DNA from: Melampsora larici-populina 98AG31
Lineage: Eukaryota > Basidiomycota > Pucciniomycetes > Pucciniales > Melampsoraceae
Direction of reading: 5' to 3'
Length of the DNA: 64,000 nt
Assembly: GCF_000204055.1 (NCBI RefSeq)
Contig: NW_006768770.1
Span: 172,353 to 236,352, forward strand
Made by a program: the position numbers and the translations under genes. Each line of letters begins with the position of its first letter. The stretch's first letter is position 1. Below are positions 1 to 10,295 of this stretch, piece by piece. The notes below the pieces were generated by a model that worked only from the letters and a program-made list of their open reading frames with translations, was not told where the DNA came from and did not search any database.

Positions 1-379
1 GTAGTAGTCAGCGTTGGAATCGACTGATATGATATTTAAAGATGTGAAAATGGGGGAAGTGGAAAAACAAGAAAGCAAATGGGCGTACCTTTTTGAGAAA
101 AAAGACCCCCTGCTGATGCCGATGGAACCAAATGGAAAGGTGGGATGTTGCCATCGCCACTTGGCTAGATCGCGCCTAAAGATAAATGAACACACATTGG
201 TCAGTCAGACAAGGTGAGGAGGGGGGCTCTAGATCAAAAGGGATAGATTAAACCATTGGACTTACCGATGAGGCAAGATCATTGAGTGATCTTTGGTGGC
301 CTTCGTTGTTGGAGGTCGTTTGAGGGTGGTGGATGGGAAAAATGTACGGATTGGTAAGATTCCGAGCAAGGACGAAGGG

Positions 380-657
380 CAGGTACTTGCCACATACTTT
401 ACAGGTACTTTACCGGTACTTTACCAGTACAGTACCTAAAGTATCTGACAAGGTACCCAATACTGTACCTAGTATCACGATACTGACAGGGCCGGTACTG
501 TACTGGTACCTTGTTGGCCGGTACTATACTGAGTACAGTACCTACACCAAAAAAAAAAATCCTGGCCCCCTCAGTACAGTAGTGGCCTCCAAGGTACTGT
601 ACTTCCAGGTACTGTACTGTACGATACCGATACTGGTACAGTACCGGCTGCAGCGTT
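380..657. repeat. GTACTGTACC-rich repeat, probable MITE remnant inside the hAT 5' region
   Basis: About 280 bases are almost wholly built of overlapping GGTACTGTACC/GTACAGTACC motifs. The segment ends at 657 with GGCTGCAGCGTTG, a diverged copy of the right terminal repeat at 48707-48716. It lies just upstream of the first visible transposase exon, so it is probably a nested non-autonomous copy in an intron. I could not find its left terminal repeat or a clear target duplication. Confidence 0.55.
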
Positions 658-699
658 GATATTAATGCCTTAATAAATTGATTGATTTCTTCTTATCAG

Positions 700-2953
700 T
701 CCCTCAAAAGCTCATTCGGACTCATTCACGACGCATGGACAACTGCTGGAAATCGTTATGGATTCTTGGGTGCTAGCGTGACCTTCGTCACTAAGGACTG
801 GACCTATGTCACTAGGCACTTTGCCTTGAAGCTCATCGCCTGGCATCACAAAGGTGATTGGCTGGCTGAGCCTTTGATCAATCTTCTGATCAAGCATGGG
901 CTTCATAACAAAATAAGTATTTCATCTTGATTAATTTTTACTCGTTTTTCACTTATTCTTTCAGCTGATTATTTGTTTTATTTTATCCACATGCTAGCAC
1001 AGACGCATGACTCAGGAAGCAATAACAACACGCTCGCTGAGGCCATGAATGTCCGGATCAAGAAACACTGTGAGGAAAACAATGAAGTGTTCAAATGGAA
1101 TCATCAAACCGATCGAGTTCGATGTGTTTGTCATAAACTTGCGCTTGTGGTCAATAGTGGCCTTCAAGCGCTTGGCATACAAGCGCCTCCTCCACCCCTG
1201 GTTAAATCAACCATGCTTGGTGATTTCCCAATTCCGACTACAACATTACAATCTGTGCCTGAAGAAGATGAGACTGGGGACGCCTTGGAAGATCAAGATT
1301 TGCCCGAGGAGGAAGATGTCATCGAGACTGATGATTCAGATCTCCCGCCTGCAGCTGACAGTACTGACTGGTACAGTGTCATGGATGGTCCACACGAATC
1401 TCCTCCTCCGATCGAAACTCCGTCTGCAAGCAATCGAAATGCTGCAAATGCTGTGGATGCATTAATGATGAAGGTAAGTCTTTACAAATGCTTAATTTAT
1501 CAAAATATAATTTAATTGAGAGCTAATAGAAATTATTCTATTAGCTTGATGTTATAGGTAGAAAGATAGGTGGCTCCGCAGTCATGTGTTGCCTTTTTGA
1601 TGCTGTCAGCCAAGCATTACTGTCCGAAAAGCTACCACGACCTATACCTGGTTATGGAATTAGGTGGAACATTAAGCTCCAATGTTGGAAGCGATTATAT
1701 AATGCCCGAGAGGTAAGTATCATATTTATACTGAATTATCTTTATACCCAATGATGAAACATTGACAACTCACTTGTTCTTTGAAGGTGATCGATCAGAT
1801 TTTGAAGGAAGACCAAATGGAATTGCCTCGCAGGGCAGGAACAAGCCGAGTTGGTGAAACCCCTCTGCCTCCAGATGTCTACCAACCTCGAGGCATATTC
1901 AATAAAGTAATGATTTCGCCTGACGAGTGGCGACAAGTGCGGGATCTAATCAATATTCTCCAGGTATGTTTATTTATATCTTTAACCATTCAGTCATCAT
2001 ATCATTGGTGTCCCTCCCTAACAATCATATACTATTACTCATGTAGGAATTTGAGAATCTCACAAAGTTTTTCGAGCAAAGTGGACCCACCGGATCTTTG
2101 GTGATTCGTGAGTACGTCAAGTTGAAGAAAAGTCTGCAAAAGAAGATTGATGCGACATCATCACGCGCCGAGCCACTTTTTCCCATGTATCATGCTATGA
2201 TGGTCCGAGTTACTGCCTATCTGAAGGAAGCACTTGCATCACACCCACTTATCCTTGCGACTATCTTACATCCCAGCTTGCGACTGGATTACTTCGACTT
2301 TGCTTTTGGAGAAGGATCGGCTGAAAGTTCACTTGCGAAGGAAATGATTGAATTAGCTTATGCGGAAAAGAAGATTGAGATGGAAATTGATGGACCTTAC
2401 GAACCTAATGCTTCAAACGTCAACCGCGCGGTCAATGGTCAAAGTTTGGGAGCAGCTGAAGAAGATGACGAGTTTAGGAAACACAAAGCTAAGAATCGAA
2501 GGAACACAGCAAACGAACTCCGATCTTACTTGGAGATGGCAGAGGACCCTGCACCAGAGGTTGGTGAGAATCCTCACCTGGCATTGGAATGGTGGAAGGT
2601 CAGTAGCAGGACCTTTCTCTGTTTTCTTATTTACTCTTGGTGCACATGGACTAAAGGCGGACTCTCTGAACCTGTAGGTAAACGAAGGCAAGTACCCAAT
2701 CTTGAGCTGCCTGGCACGCGATTTTCTGGCTATCAGTGGCACGTCCTGCGCGGTTGAGAGATGTTTCTCATGTGCCGCGGACATCTGCACCCGAGATCGA
2801 AGTTCCCTCAAGCCCAGGCCAATTGAAAGGTTGGTTTCTGGTCGCATGTGGTCAGTCGAGGGAGTGCAGATGAAGGGTAAATTTGTCAAAGCTGGAAACA
2901 TCATGAATCAATGCATGGCTAACGATGCAGCATCTCGAGTGAGGAGATCCTAA
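700..2953 (+). CDS. hAT transposase with C-terminal dimerisation domain, 5' exons missing
   Basis: This transposase would cut and paste hAT elements in the nucleus. The visible coding begins after a splice acceptor at 698-699 with the hAT core (HDAWTTAGNRYGFLGASVTF). It continues through exons near 990-1471, 1559-1712, 1788-1962, 2047-2596 and 2677-2953, ending at TAA 2951-2953. The last part reads WWK, then YPILSCLARDFLAISGTSCAVERCFS, the classic hAT dimerisation signature (W-W, ARD-x-LAI, SCAVER-x-FS). An acidic, proline-rich insert lies near 1255-1440. The N-terminal BED zinc finger is not seen and may lie beyond the window or in the degraded 1-660 region. Frames join without internal stops, so the visible part may be functional. 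Exon borders are estimates. Confidence 0.8.
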
Positions 2954-3139
2954 ATTATGATGGCTATCACGTTTGGTTTTGTCTCACATGATTTATGGTG
3001 GTTTTTCTCGTCAATCATAAACGATGTCTCCTTTTTTTTTCTCCTTTTCTTGTGGCTCTGGTTGAATTTTTTCTGTTCATCTTTAATAATACATGATTGT
3101 TCTTATCTGCGAAATAAACTTTTTTGGATTTGTCTCTGA

Positions 3140-3410
3140 GGCAGGTACTTACACAGGTAAGTTAGAATACGGCGCGGTACCTACTGCAGGTACGGTACAG
3201 TACCGTACCTACGCGCTTGTCTAGGATACCAGTATAGTACAGTACCTTGGCCTTGCAAGAAATACTGTACTAGAGCGAGATTTTTGCAGTACCTTGGCGC
3301 TAGGTACTGTACTCCGTACCGTATCTAATTTCAGGTACGGTACTGAGTACCACTTTTTTCAGTATTTTAAGAGCAGGTACTATACTAGTACAGTAACTGT
3401 TGCTGCGTTG
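3140..3410. repeat. 3' subterminal repeat array and terminal repeat of the hAT element
   Basis: A dense array of GGTACTGTACC, GTACAGTACC and related motifs in both orientations leads into the terminal motif at 3391-3410. The same organisation is seen in the MITE at 48037-48716. Confidence 0.7.
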
Positions 3411-4332
3411 TTGACAGCCTCAAAAACCACTTTACAAATCTTAATAATCTTGTTAGTCCATTTCTAATCTTATTAATAATGAAATTAAACTTTGTATAAG
3501 CCACTATGAACACTGTGAATCTATTCTTAAGATGAACAAGCTTTGTAATTGATGCAAAGTGAGCTGAAATCCTTTTTTAAGATTACAAATGTTTGAAGAA
3601 GTGCTCCAATTCTTATTGCTAAGGCCCATTTTAAAGATCTGCTGATTCTGATCAATCTATGGTGTCACATGACCTATGTATGATGAGTGATGAATGAGTA
3701 ATTGAGTTGTAAAGAATGATAAAATAAAGTTTTGGAGATTGTTACATGTTAGTAAGCCATATTACATGTGGTTGTGTAAGACAAAACCCATGATACATTG
3801 ATATACTGTAGAAAATTCACTAAAGAAAGACAAACATTCAGAAAAAAATTGAAAGACAAAAAAATCAAAATTAACACGAATTCAGCTACAACACTCTTGG
3901 ATACCCCCAAAATTTACCCATACCTAGCGCAATACATTCAAGCAAAAGGGAGATTTCTCCACCTCAAAAAATATTTAGATGACTAAACTCAGATTGTTGT
4001 CACTTCCAATTACTATTGTTCCTTTTTTTCTTTTTTTAGTTTTTCTTCTCTTCCGTCTATGTTTTCCAAACTATGCCATTTTTTCCTTTTCTCAATCATA
4101 TTGTGTCTAGTGTGAAGGCTCAATAGTCCATCACACAAGAAAATTTAGAAGAAGTTGTAGGATTGGTAGATTTACTTTAAACACACACAGTTAGTCAGTG
4201 CAGTATGTGAAATCCAAAGCACTTAAAAACAAAATGATACACCTGGGTTTCCTTCATTTACATGTAAGCCAAATTTCAAACTTGACAACTCTAACTTAAC
4301 ACAAGTCCAAATCTACTGCAGGGCTCTCTTAA
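3411..4332. other. Gene-free AT-rich stretch
   Basis: No convincing reading frame, RNA gene or repeat was seen. The sequence is AT-rich with short homopolymer runs. Confidence 0.6.
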
Positions 4333-4870
4333 CCTTGCAAGCTCGGTGCCCTGGGTAGGGACTTGCGACTAATCAAATACTTTTGGTGGTCCAGCAGGAA
4401 GCCAAAACCCCTGTTCAGCTCTACAGCTGCCTATCTTTTGTAGTTTGGATGCTACAGATTTTCTGAGGAGACCAAAATCTTCTGGAGAATGAAATGTACA
4501 CCTTTCATCTTTGACCACAGCTGCTGGATCAAATGGCAGTCCTCTTGCATTGAAAGAGGATCGTGTTCGATTATAAATTTTGTTTTGAAAATACAGTCAC
4601 TGCCACCAACCAAATTTCAAATTACAAAAACCTCTGTTCTTTTTTGTGGATGCTCAGAAAAAGTTAAAGGAATTCTGAATAGACATATGTGTTGGGAATT
4701 TTTGAAGTATCTCCAGTTAAAAATCAAACAGGGGTTGATTGAGTGGAAGTGGGACTTTTTGAGGTGGTGAAAAATTCTCCACGCCAAACTCCAATTTAAG
4801 CAGTCCTGCTTGACCACCAGGGAAGCCCGATTAGTCCTAAGTCCCTCACCAGACACCCAAGCTTGCAAGG
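4333..4870. mobile_element. Fold-back/MITE-like element with imperfect inverted repeats of about 60 bases
   Basis: The left arm at 4333-4405 begins CCTTGCAAGCTCGG. It is the imperfect reverse complement of 4810-4870, which ends CCCAAGCTTGCAAGG. Matching blocks include the outer CCTTGCAAGC, the middle AAGTCCCT and ATTAGT, and an inner GGTGGTC-AGCAGGA. No transposase is encoded. No clear target-site duplication was found, so the superfamily is unknown. Confidence 0.6.
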
Positions 4871-5138
4871 AAGAAGTGTCTGACTGTGGGACTTAGTTAA
4901 GTTAGTTGACAACTGCTTTTCCATCTTTATCTTCTTATGTTGTTTTTACAACACCTCATATACTATTGATTTGAAGGTTTTACATTGGCAAACAGATGAT
5001 TCTGTGGCAATCAAATCCTTACTAAGCCTCATCAGATAAGATTTGATGTACGGAATTAATGAAAAACTACTCTATTTGGACATTTTCACTCACCTTACCA
5101 CTTTTGTGCACATTTTGCTTCCTTTCTTCTCCTATTCT
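4871..5138. other. Short gene-free spacer
   Basis: AT-rich sequence with no recognisable feature. Confidence 0.5.
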
Positions 5139-5996
5139 ATTCACACCGCGGGAATCAACTGGTTTGAAACCCGATTGAGAGGAATTTCGGTGTCTGGGTT
5201 CAAAATTTCCTCGAATTGTGGATCTCGTCCACAACTTGTTTGCAATACGTTTGCCAATTTCCCTTGAGTACCCTACAATATATACACATACACAGCACTT
5301 TCAAAACCTGTGATTCCAACCGTTTGACTACATATCTCACCGCTTATCATGTTCCCGCTGAACCGCTTTTTTTCTGGTTGATCGAGGCTTGACAAATGAG
5401 GATGAAGGTGAGGAATGGTGAAAGGGTATGGTGCTGTATGATGTCATTGTGCGTACACGGGGCCAGCCAAGTATAGGGGTATGACCCGGCCCTGAAGCTG
5501 CAGGGCCGGCCCCGGGTTCTTGTCAGACCCGGCCTCGGCCACAGCACCCTCAAGGATGCTGCCGGGCAGCACTGCGCAGGCCCTGGCTTGGGCCAGCCCT
5601 TTTTGAGCCTGTTTGAGAGCTTAGGGTGGATGCTTGATGATGTTGATTTTTCCAGAAAACTGCCTCAACAAGCCTTCAGAAATGCCTCCACAAATTTTTT
5701 TTTGACAGCCCCAGCCCTGAGTAGCCTTTGAGCGGAGCCTTTCTCACTATTGCCAGGCTGGACTTAAGGCCCCAGGTGCGGCCTCAACCTCGCCCAAAAA
5801 GCTCTCGGGCAGACTCGGCCGGGCAGGTCCAGGGCCGGGTCATAGCCCTAGCCGAGTACAGAGTACAGCCCGAGGGGAATCGGCAAACAGAATGTGAACA
5901 AGTTGTGAGCAAGATTCACGATTTGAGGAAATTTCGAACCCGGACACCAAAATTAAGCTCAATCGGGTTTCCAACAAGTTGTTTCCGCGGTGTCAA
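5139..5996. mobile_element. Long-inverted-repeat element, arms of about 130 bases
   Basis: The arm at 5139-5270 (starting ATTCACACCGCGG) is the imperfect reverse complement of 5864-5996 (ending CCGCGGTGTCAAT). Shared internal blocks include GAAACCCGATTGAG, GGTGTC-GGGTTC, AAATTTCCTC and CACAACTTGTT. The arms are separated by about 590 bases, most of which is a second nested element at 5474-5850. No protein is encoded and no confident target duplication is visible. Long arms of this kind occur in Mutator-like and fold-back elements; the class is undecided. Confidence 0.7.
5474..5850. mobile_element. GC-rich hAT-like MITE nested in the long-inverted-repeat element
   Basis: The ends TAGGGGTATGACCCGGCCC (5474 onward) and GGGCCGGGTCATAGCCCTA (to 5850) are near-perfect inverted repeats. 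They are flanked by GCCAAGTA at 5466-5473 and GCCGAGTA at 5851-5858, an 8-base target duplication with one mismatch, as expected for hAT. The interior is rich in GGCCGG/CCCGGG, unlike the AT-rich surroundings. Because it sits inside the 5139-5996 element, it inserted later. Confidence 0.75.
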
Positions 5997-6325
5997 TCAC
6001 AGAATTAAAAACATGATTCTTTTGATTAATAACCTTAATTAAAAATCAGTCTAAAACTAGACTACCCTTGCTTACTACTTTTTATAAGGTTCTCTTTCCC
6101 CATACCTTCACTTCTCACTACTCAATTCTTCCAATTAAGGTTCTTGCTGACTAATGTGATCATTCCCTACAATATTGTAGCTTTCTTGAACCTTCAAACT
6201 ATCTTTTCATATCCTAAAACCCATCTCCAATTGATTTACCTGTATTGTTGAATTTTTCATATACTTCTGTAAATTTTTTTTGTTCTTGAGTACCTTCTTG
6301 TAAATAAAGATTGATAGATTTAATG

Positions 6326-6566
6326 TACAGTTAACACCCTCTAATTACATACAGCTTGATAGGTGGGGTCTTCATGCACTTATAGGACTACAGTCAACTC
6401 CCTCTAATTACATACAGCTTGGCAGGTGGTTTTTCCATGCACTGATAGGAATATGCACTTATAGACCTCATGTTGGCTGGCAAAACCCTTTTTGGAGGCA
6501 AAAAATCCTATGCACATAGAAAATTATGCACTTACAGGGATATAAACTTAGATGTAGTTGACTGTA
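6326..6566. mobile_element. Tc1/mariner- or pogo-like MITE with duplicated left end
   Basis: TACAGTCAACTCCCTCTAAT at 6389 and AGTTGACTGTA ending at 6566 are inverted ends starting and finishing in TA, as in Tc1/mariner/pogo elements. Immediately to the left, 6326-6388 is a 63-base imperfect direct repeat of the left end (TACAGTTAACACCCTCTAAT...). The left end is therefore present twice in tandem. No transposase is encoded. Confidence 0.55.
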
Positions 6567-6568
6567 GA

Positions 6569-6830
6569 TGTTGCACTGGGAAAATGTAGTATTTTTCCCA
6601 AGTGAAAAATGATTGACCTGAAGGACAAAAAAAATTGAAAAAGGTGGAATTCTGCATTCATTCTGCATGTGCATTAACACTGCATTTTTCTGCATTGATG
6701 CTGCATTTTTTTTCATTAATGGTGCATTAATGGTGCATTTTTATGCATTAACATAGCATTTTTAATTATTTTTGACATTAATTCTAATCATTTTGCATAG
6801 CCGAAAAATACTACATCTGTGCAGTGTTGG
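6569..6830. mobile_element. Small inverted-repeat element with a TGCATT-rich core
   Basis: The arm at 6569-6600 (TGTTGCACTGGGAAAATGTAG then TATTTTTCC) is matched by its imperfect reverse complement at 6801-6830. The interior 6650-6770 is a degenerate TGCATT/GCATTAATG repeat. No reading frame or target duplication is clear. Confidence 0.5.
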
Positions 6831-6946
6831 AAGCTTTGAAAATGACTTATGTTGAACTTGTAATAGTAATTGATGAAGAAACTGGATGTCCATAATCAAA
6901 ATGAGTAATTTATGAATTTTGCACTAAAAACTCAAATTAAGAGCAC

Positions 6947-7092
6947 AGAAACATCACAAACCCATATGAAAAACCTGTCAGACCCATTTGGATTTCAAGA
7001 TTTCCTTGCAAAAACACCAAATTCAAATGGGTTGGAATGGGTCTTTCATACGGGTTTTTCATACGGGTTTTTCATATGGGTTTTTGATGTTT
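6947..7092. mobile_element. Small palindromic MITE-like element
   Basis: The arm AAACATCACAAACCCATATG at 6947 onward pairs with CATATGGGTTTTTGATGTTT ending at 7092. The right half repeats CATACGGGTTTTT in tandem. It is non-coding. Confidence 0.5.
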
Positions 7093-7273
7093 ATGTACCG
7101 TTGACAGAAATTTCCTTGTAGTGTTAGAACCACAACCATCTAGTCAAGAACTGTGATTTTGTTGAATTTTGGATGGAGTTAGCAGCAATCTTATTTCAAA
7201 AACAAGAGTCTTGTCCCATTTTGTTGCATAACCTCCATTTCATAACCAGGAAGTGTTGAGAAACTAGTTATAT

Positions 7274-7492
7274 TAGGGGGTTTCAAGTCAGAAATGTTTT
7301 GTGAAACTTTTTAAAAAACGGACAAGTTTTATAAATTTTACGATGTTTTTTTTTTCTGCCAATATACAGTCAACAGCATTTGTGACACCTAAAAAGGTGT
7401 CCCAAATTTTTGAAATTTACGTCAAATTTTACGGTCTTGGACAACTTGTTGTACTGCAAAATACCGTAAAATTTTTGACTTGAAACCCCCTA
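7274..7492. mobile_element. MITE with TAGGGGGTTTCAAGTCA ends, copy 1
   Basis: Perfect 17-base inverted ends (TAGGGGGTTTCAAGTCA and TGACTTGAAACCCCCTA) start and end in TA, suggesting Tc1/mariner-type target use. An internal GACACC-TAAAAAGGTGTC palindrome is present. The same element in reverse orientation, truncated at one end, lies at 46726-46909 inside the 5' region of SPF2. Confidence 0.75.
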
Positions 7493-8026
7493 TTGAGCAT
7501 AACCTCCATGTTGGAAGCAGGTAGCATCAAATGATTAATTAAGTGAACAGACCTTTCATTTTGTAAACAGGTAGTCACATGTGAATAATTAGACACATCA
7601 AATATAATTCATCTTCAGGCATTCAGCCCACCCAAAGGAAAGCAATAGGGCAGTTCAAGACAGATCTTGCGAACAGCTCGCCGGAAATCGCCAAACGTAA
7701 ATTATAAGTATGTTTGATCCTTAAAATTTGCGTTCGCAGAGTCCCAAACGCCGTAAAATTAAGTTTTACGTCTTTTGTTTTCCAGGGTCAACGGTAAAGT
7801 ACTAACGGTCATGTGGGCCCGTGTTTGTCAGGTCAAACACCACGGTAAGTGATTTTTTGAATTGATTTTTTTCAATCACATTTTTTTCATGTTCCCTTGT
7901 AGACGTGTTGTGAAGATATCTGAGTCAGAGAGACAACAACTTTCTTCGTTTGGTCATACCTGCTTTCATTTCTCAATTTTCTTTAGCTCGCATCCACCTC
8001 GATCTCATTTTTTCACCACCTCCATC

Positions 8027-9424
8027 ATGCCTCGTGTATCTGAACAAGTGATAGCTATAAGAGATCTAACGACTTTATGTGTCTTTGCACATATGAACGC
8101 GGCGACCAACATACCCGGGCTCGATGACCACCAACCGGAACCTAGCGAAGGACAAATGTTCTTTCCAAATGACGACCACATGGCGACTTTGTATGACGAG
8201 GTTTTTGATGAAGAAGGCCAGTGGGGTGACATGCTCTCTATTGTCATCTCCAGCCGGTACCTCGAACCCCGAATGCGTCTACCTCACGCCAATCCTTTCG
8301 ATCTTGGGGACATGCTCCACACCAGAAGAACCGACTTTCGCCAAGCTATGCAAACGACACCAGAAGGCTTTCGGGCGCTTTTGGAGATGATTCATTTGAA
8401 TCCTATATTTATCTCGAACACCAACAATCCACAACCACCAGTAAAACATCAACTGGCCATTACACTGGAGCGTCTCGGTAGCAACGGTAACGGCGCTTCG
8501 GTGGGACGCTTTGCAAGGAATTACAAGGTCGGTCGTGGATCAGTTGTCAACTGTACACGTCGCGTGATCTCTGCCATCCTCGAAGCGGGTTCTCATTACA
8601 TCGCATGGCCCAACTCTAATCGACGTAAAGCAATTTCAAGGGTTTTGGAGCGGGACGGATTCCCTGGTTGTGTTGGTTTTGTGGACGGAACCACAATCCC
8701 CCTGTTCCAGCGACCAGGACAGAATGGGGAGGTGTTTTTCGATTGCAAACATCGGTATTCACTCAATGTCCAAATCATTTGCGATTGCGACAGACGCATC
8801 ACTTACGCATACGGTGGATGGCCGGGATCTTGTTGTGACAGCACGGTATTTTCGAAGACCGACGTCGCTATTAACCCACATAGATACTTTGACCAAGGTC
8901 GGTAGTGATCCTCTATCACAGTGCAACAGAATCACAACTGACTATGGTCTACTTTTTCCTCAGGCGAGTATATCCTCGCAGATTCAGCCTACATACCGTC
9001 GGAAACAGTGGTCCCTTTGTACAAAGGGCAAGCAGCAGAGGTAGAGCGCAACACATGTTTTAATTGGTGTGTTGCAAAGTCTCGGGTCAGAAACGAACAT
9101 TCAATCGGAATCTTGAAATCCCGATGGGCATCACTTCAAGGTTTACGGCTGGCTCTGAATGAGAGAGAAGACATGTATCACATACTTCGATGGGTGCGAT
9201 GTTGCATCATCCTGCACAATATGTTAGCGGATCTTGGTAACGCGTGGGAAGATGAGGAGAATGATTTGGTCTTACCTGAACCTGGCGAAGCGGGGCAGGA
9301 GAGGTTCCGCGAAGCACTTTCAGATCTGGTCATGATGGAGCGAGGCAGGGAAAAGCGAGAACAGGTGCGAGACCACGCGGTGGCTTACAACTGGCAGAGC
9401 GGCGGGCTCCCGATTGTTCAATGA
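8027..9424 (+). CDS. PIF/Harbinger transposase (HARBI1-like nuclease)
   Basis: This is a DDE-type nuclease that would excise and insert Harbinger elements in the nucleus, normally together with a DNA-binding partner. Two exons, 8027-8897 and 8964-9424, join in phase across a 66-base GT-AG intron to give about 443 residues, usual for the family. The sequence shows GFVDGTTIPL (first catalytic Asp), the GGWPGSCCDSTVF block, LADSAY (second Asp) directly after the splice, and RNEHSIGILKSRW (catalytic Glu). The catalytic triad is therefore intact. I chose ATG 8027 because the frame upstream of it is low-complexity, with no family similarity. The downstream neighbour, convergent at 10296, is the likely partner protein. 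Confidence 0.88.
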
Positions 9425-10295
9425 TCTCTAAATGCCATTTTCTCCTTTACTTTCTTGTTCACTTCAGCTTTACCTTTGTTTTTGCGATGTTCTCATGACA
9501 TAGTATCTCTTTTGTAATGTTTCATTTGTTTCATTTTCTCAGATACGAATTGTTAAATGTATTAATCTGTCTATGTTATCTAGTCCATTTTGCTCTTGCC
9601 TTTGAAAGTCATAATCGACCATTTATTTTGCCTTTCAGAGTCAAGTCAAGTCAAGTGAACTAATCTCAAGTACATTTAAAAATAACAAGTCCCGAATGCT
9701 TATCGTACATTCAAAGCTCACAAGTCACGACTGATTATCGCTTTCCCCTTTCAACATCGGGGAAATGCTCACATATGTTATCTCCATGCGTGCGTTTCAA
9801 CCTCATCATAAATCTCATCCTGCTCAACTTTTGTTGGGAAAGTTTGCACGCATGCTGCTCGCTGTGTCCCTGAAACCAAATAAGGTACTGAAAAAATGAT
9901 ATCATTCCACCAAAAGGTGACACACTTGACATAACGTGGAGATACAAGATACAACAGGCCATACCAAGATCATAATAGACTGAACTGAACAAAATATTTG
10001 ATAACTGAAAAAGCACAACGAGGACAGACAGTGAAAGTCCGCACAATATGAGATTGAGTTGAGTTGAAAAGGACATGTGAAACCCTCGGGTTTCAACAGA
10101 AAGAGAAATGTAAGGACAAAAGAATGAGAACACTTGGCAGATTAGAGACAGATATAACCAAAGGTTAAAGGACTTCCGGAAAAGGGCATAACTTCCGGAA
10201 AGATATTTGTGCTAGATTTTCACCCTAAGACGTCAAAGAACAAGGGTCAGCCAAAGAACCGGAGGAGCACTTGAGTTAAGCATGAAAGAATAAGC
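9425..10295. other. Intergenic stretch between the convergent Harbinger genes
   Basis: This holds the 3' flanks of both genes. It is AT-rich with no supported reading frame. Confidence 0.6.

Larger units (their letters stand above)
1..3410 (+). mobile_element. hAT-superfamily DNA transposon, left end outside window
   Basis: A hAT transposase reading frame occupies about 700-2953. It is followed by a subterminal region dense in GGTACTGTACC-type motifs (about 3140-3390) and a terminal motif CAGTAACTGTTGCTGCGTTG at 3391-3410. That motif matches 19 of 20 bases of the right terminal repeat of the MITE at 48037-48716, which fixes the right end at 3410. No matching left terminal repeat (CAACGCAGC...) is visible in the window, so the element probably begins before base 1. 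Subterminal repeat arrays are typical binding sites for hAT transposases; that role is inferred here. A 67-codon open stretch at 14-217 could be part of a 5' exon but carries no clear motif. Confidence 0.8.

Noticed and set aside
333..659. Open frame of 108 codons through the GTACTGTACC region
   Set aside because: It simply translates the repeat array (VLYRYF, VLYCT...) and has no independent coding signal.
6650..6770. Regular TGCATT repeats resembling a small CRISPR or satellite
   Set aside because: Units vary in length, there are no conserved repeats with unique spacers, and the host is a eukaryote; it is the core of a small inverted-repeat element.
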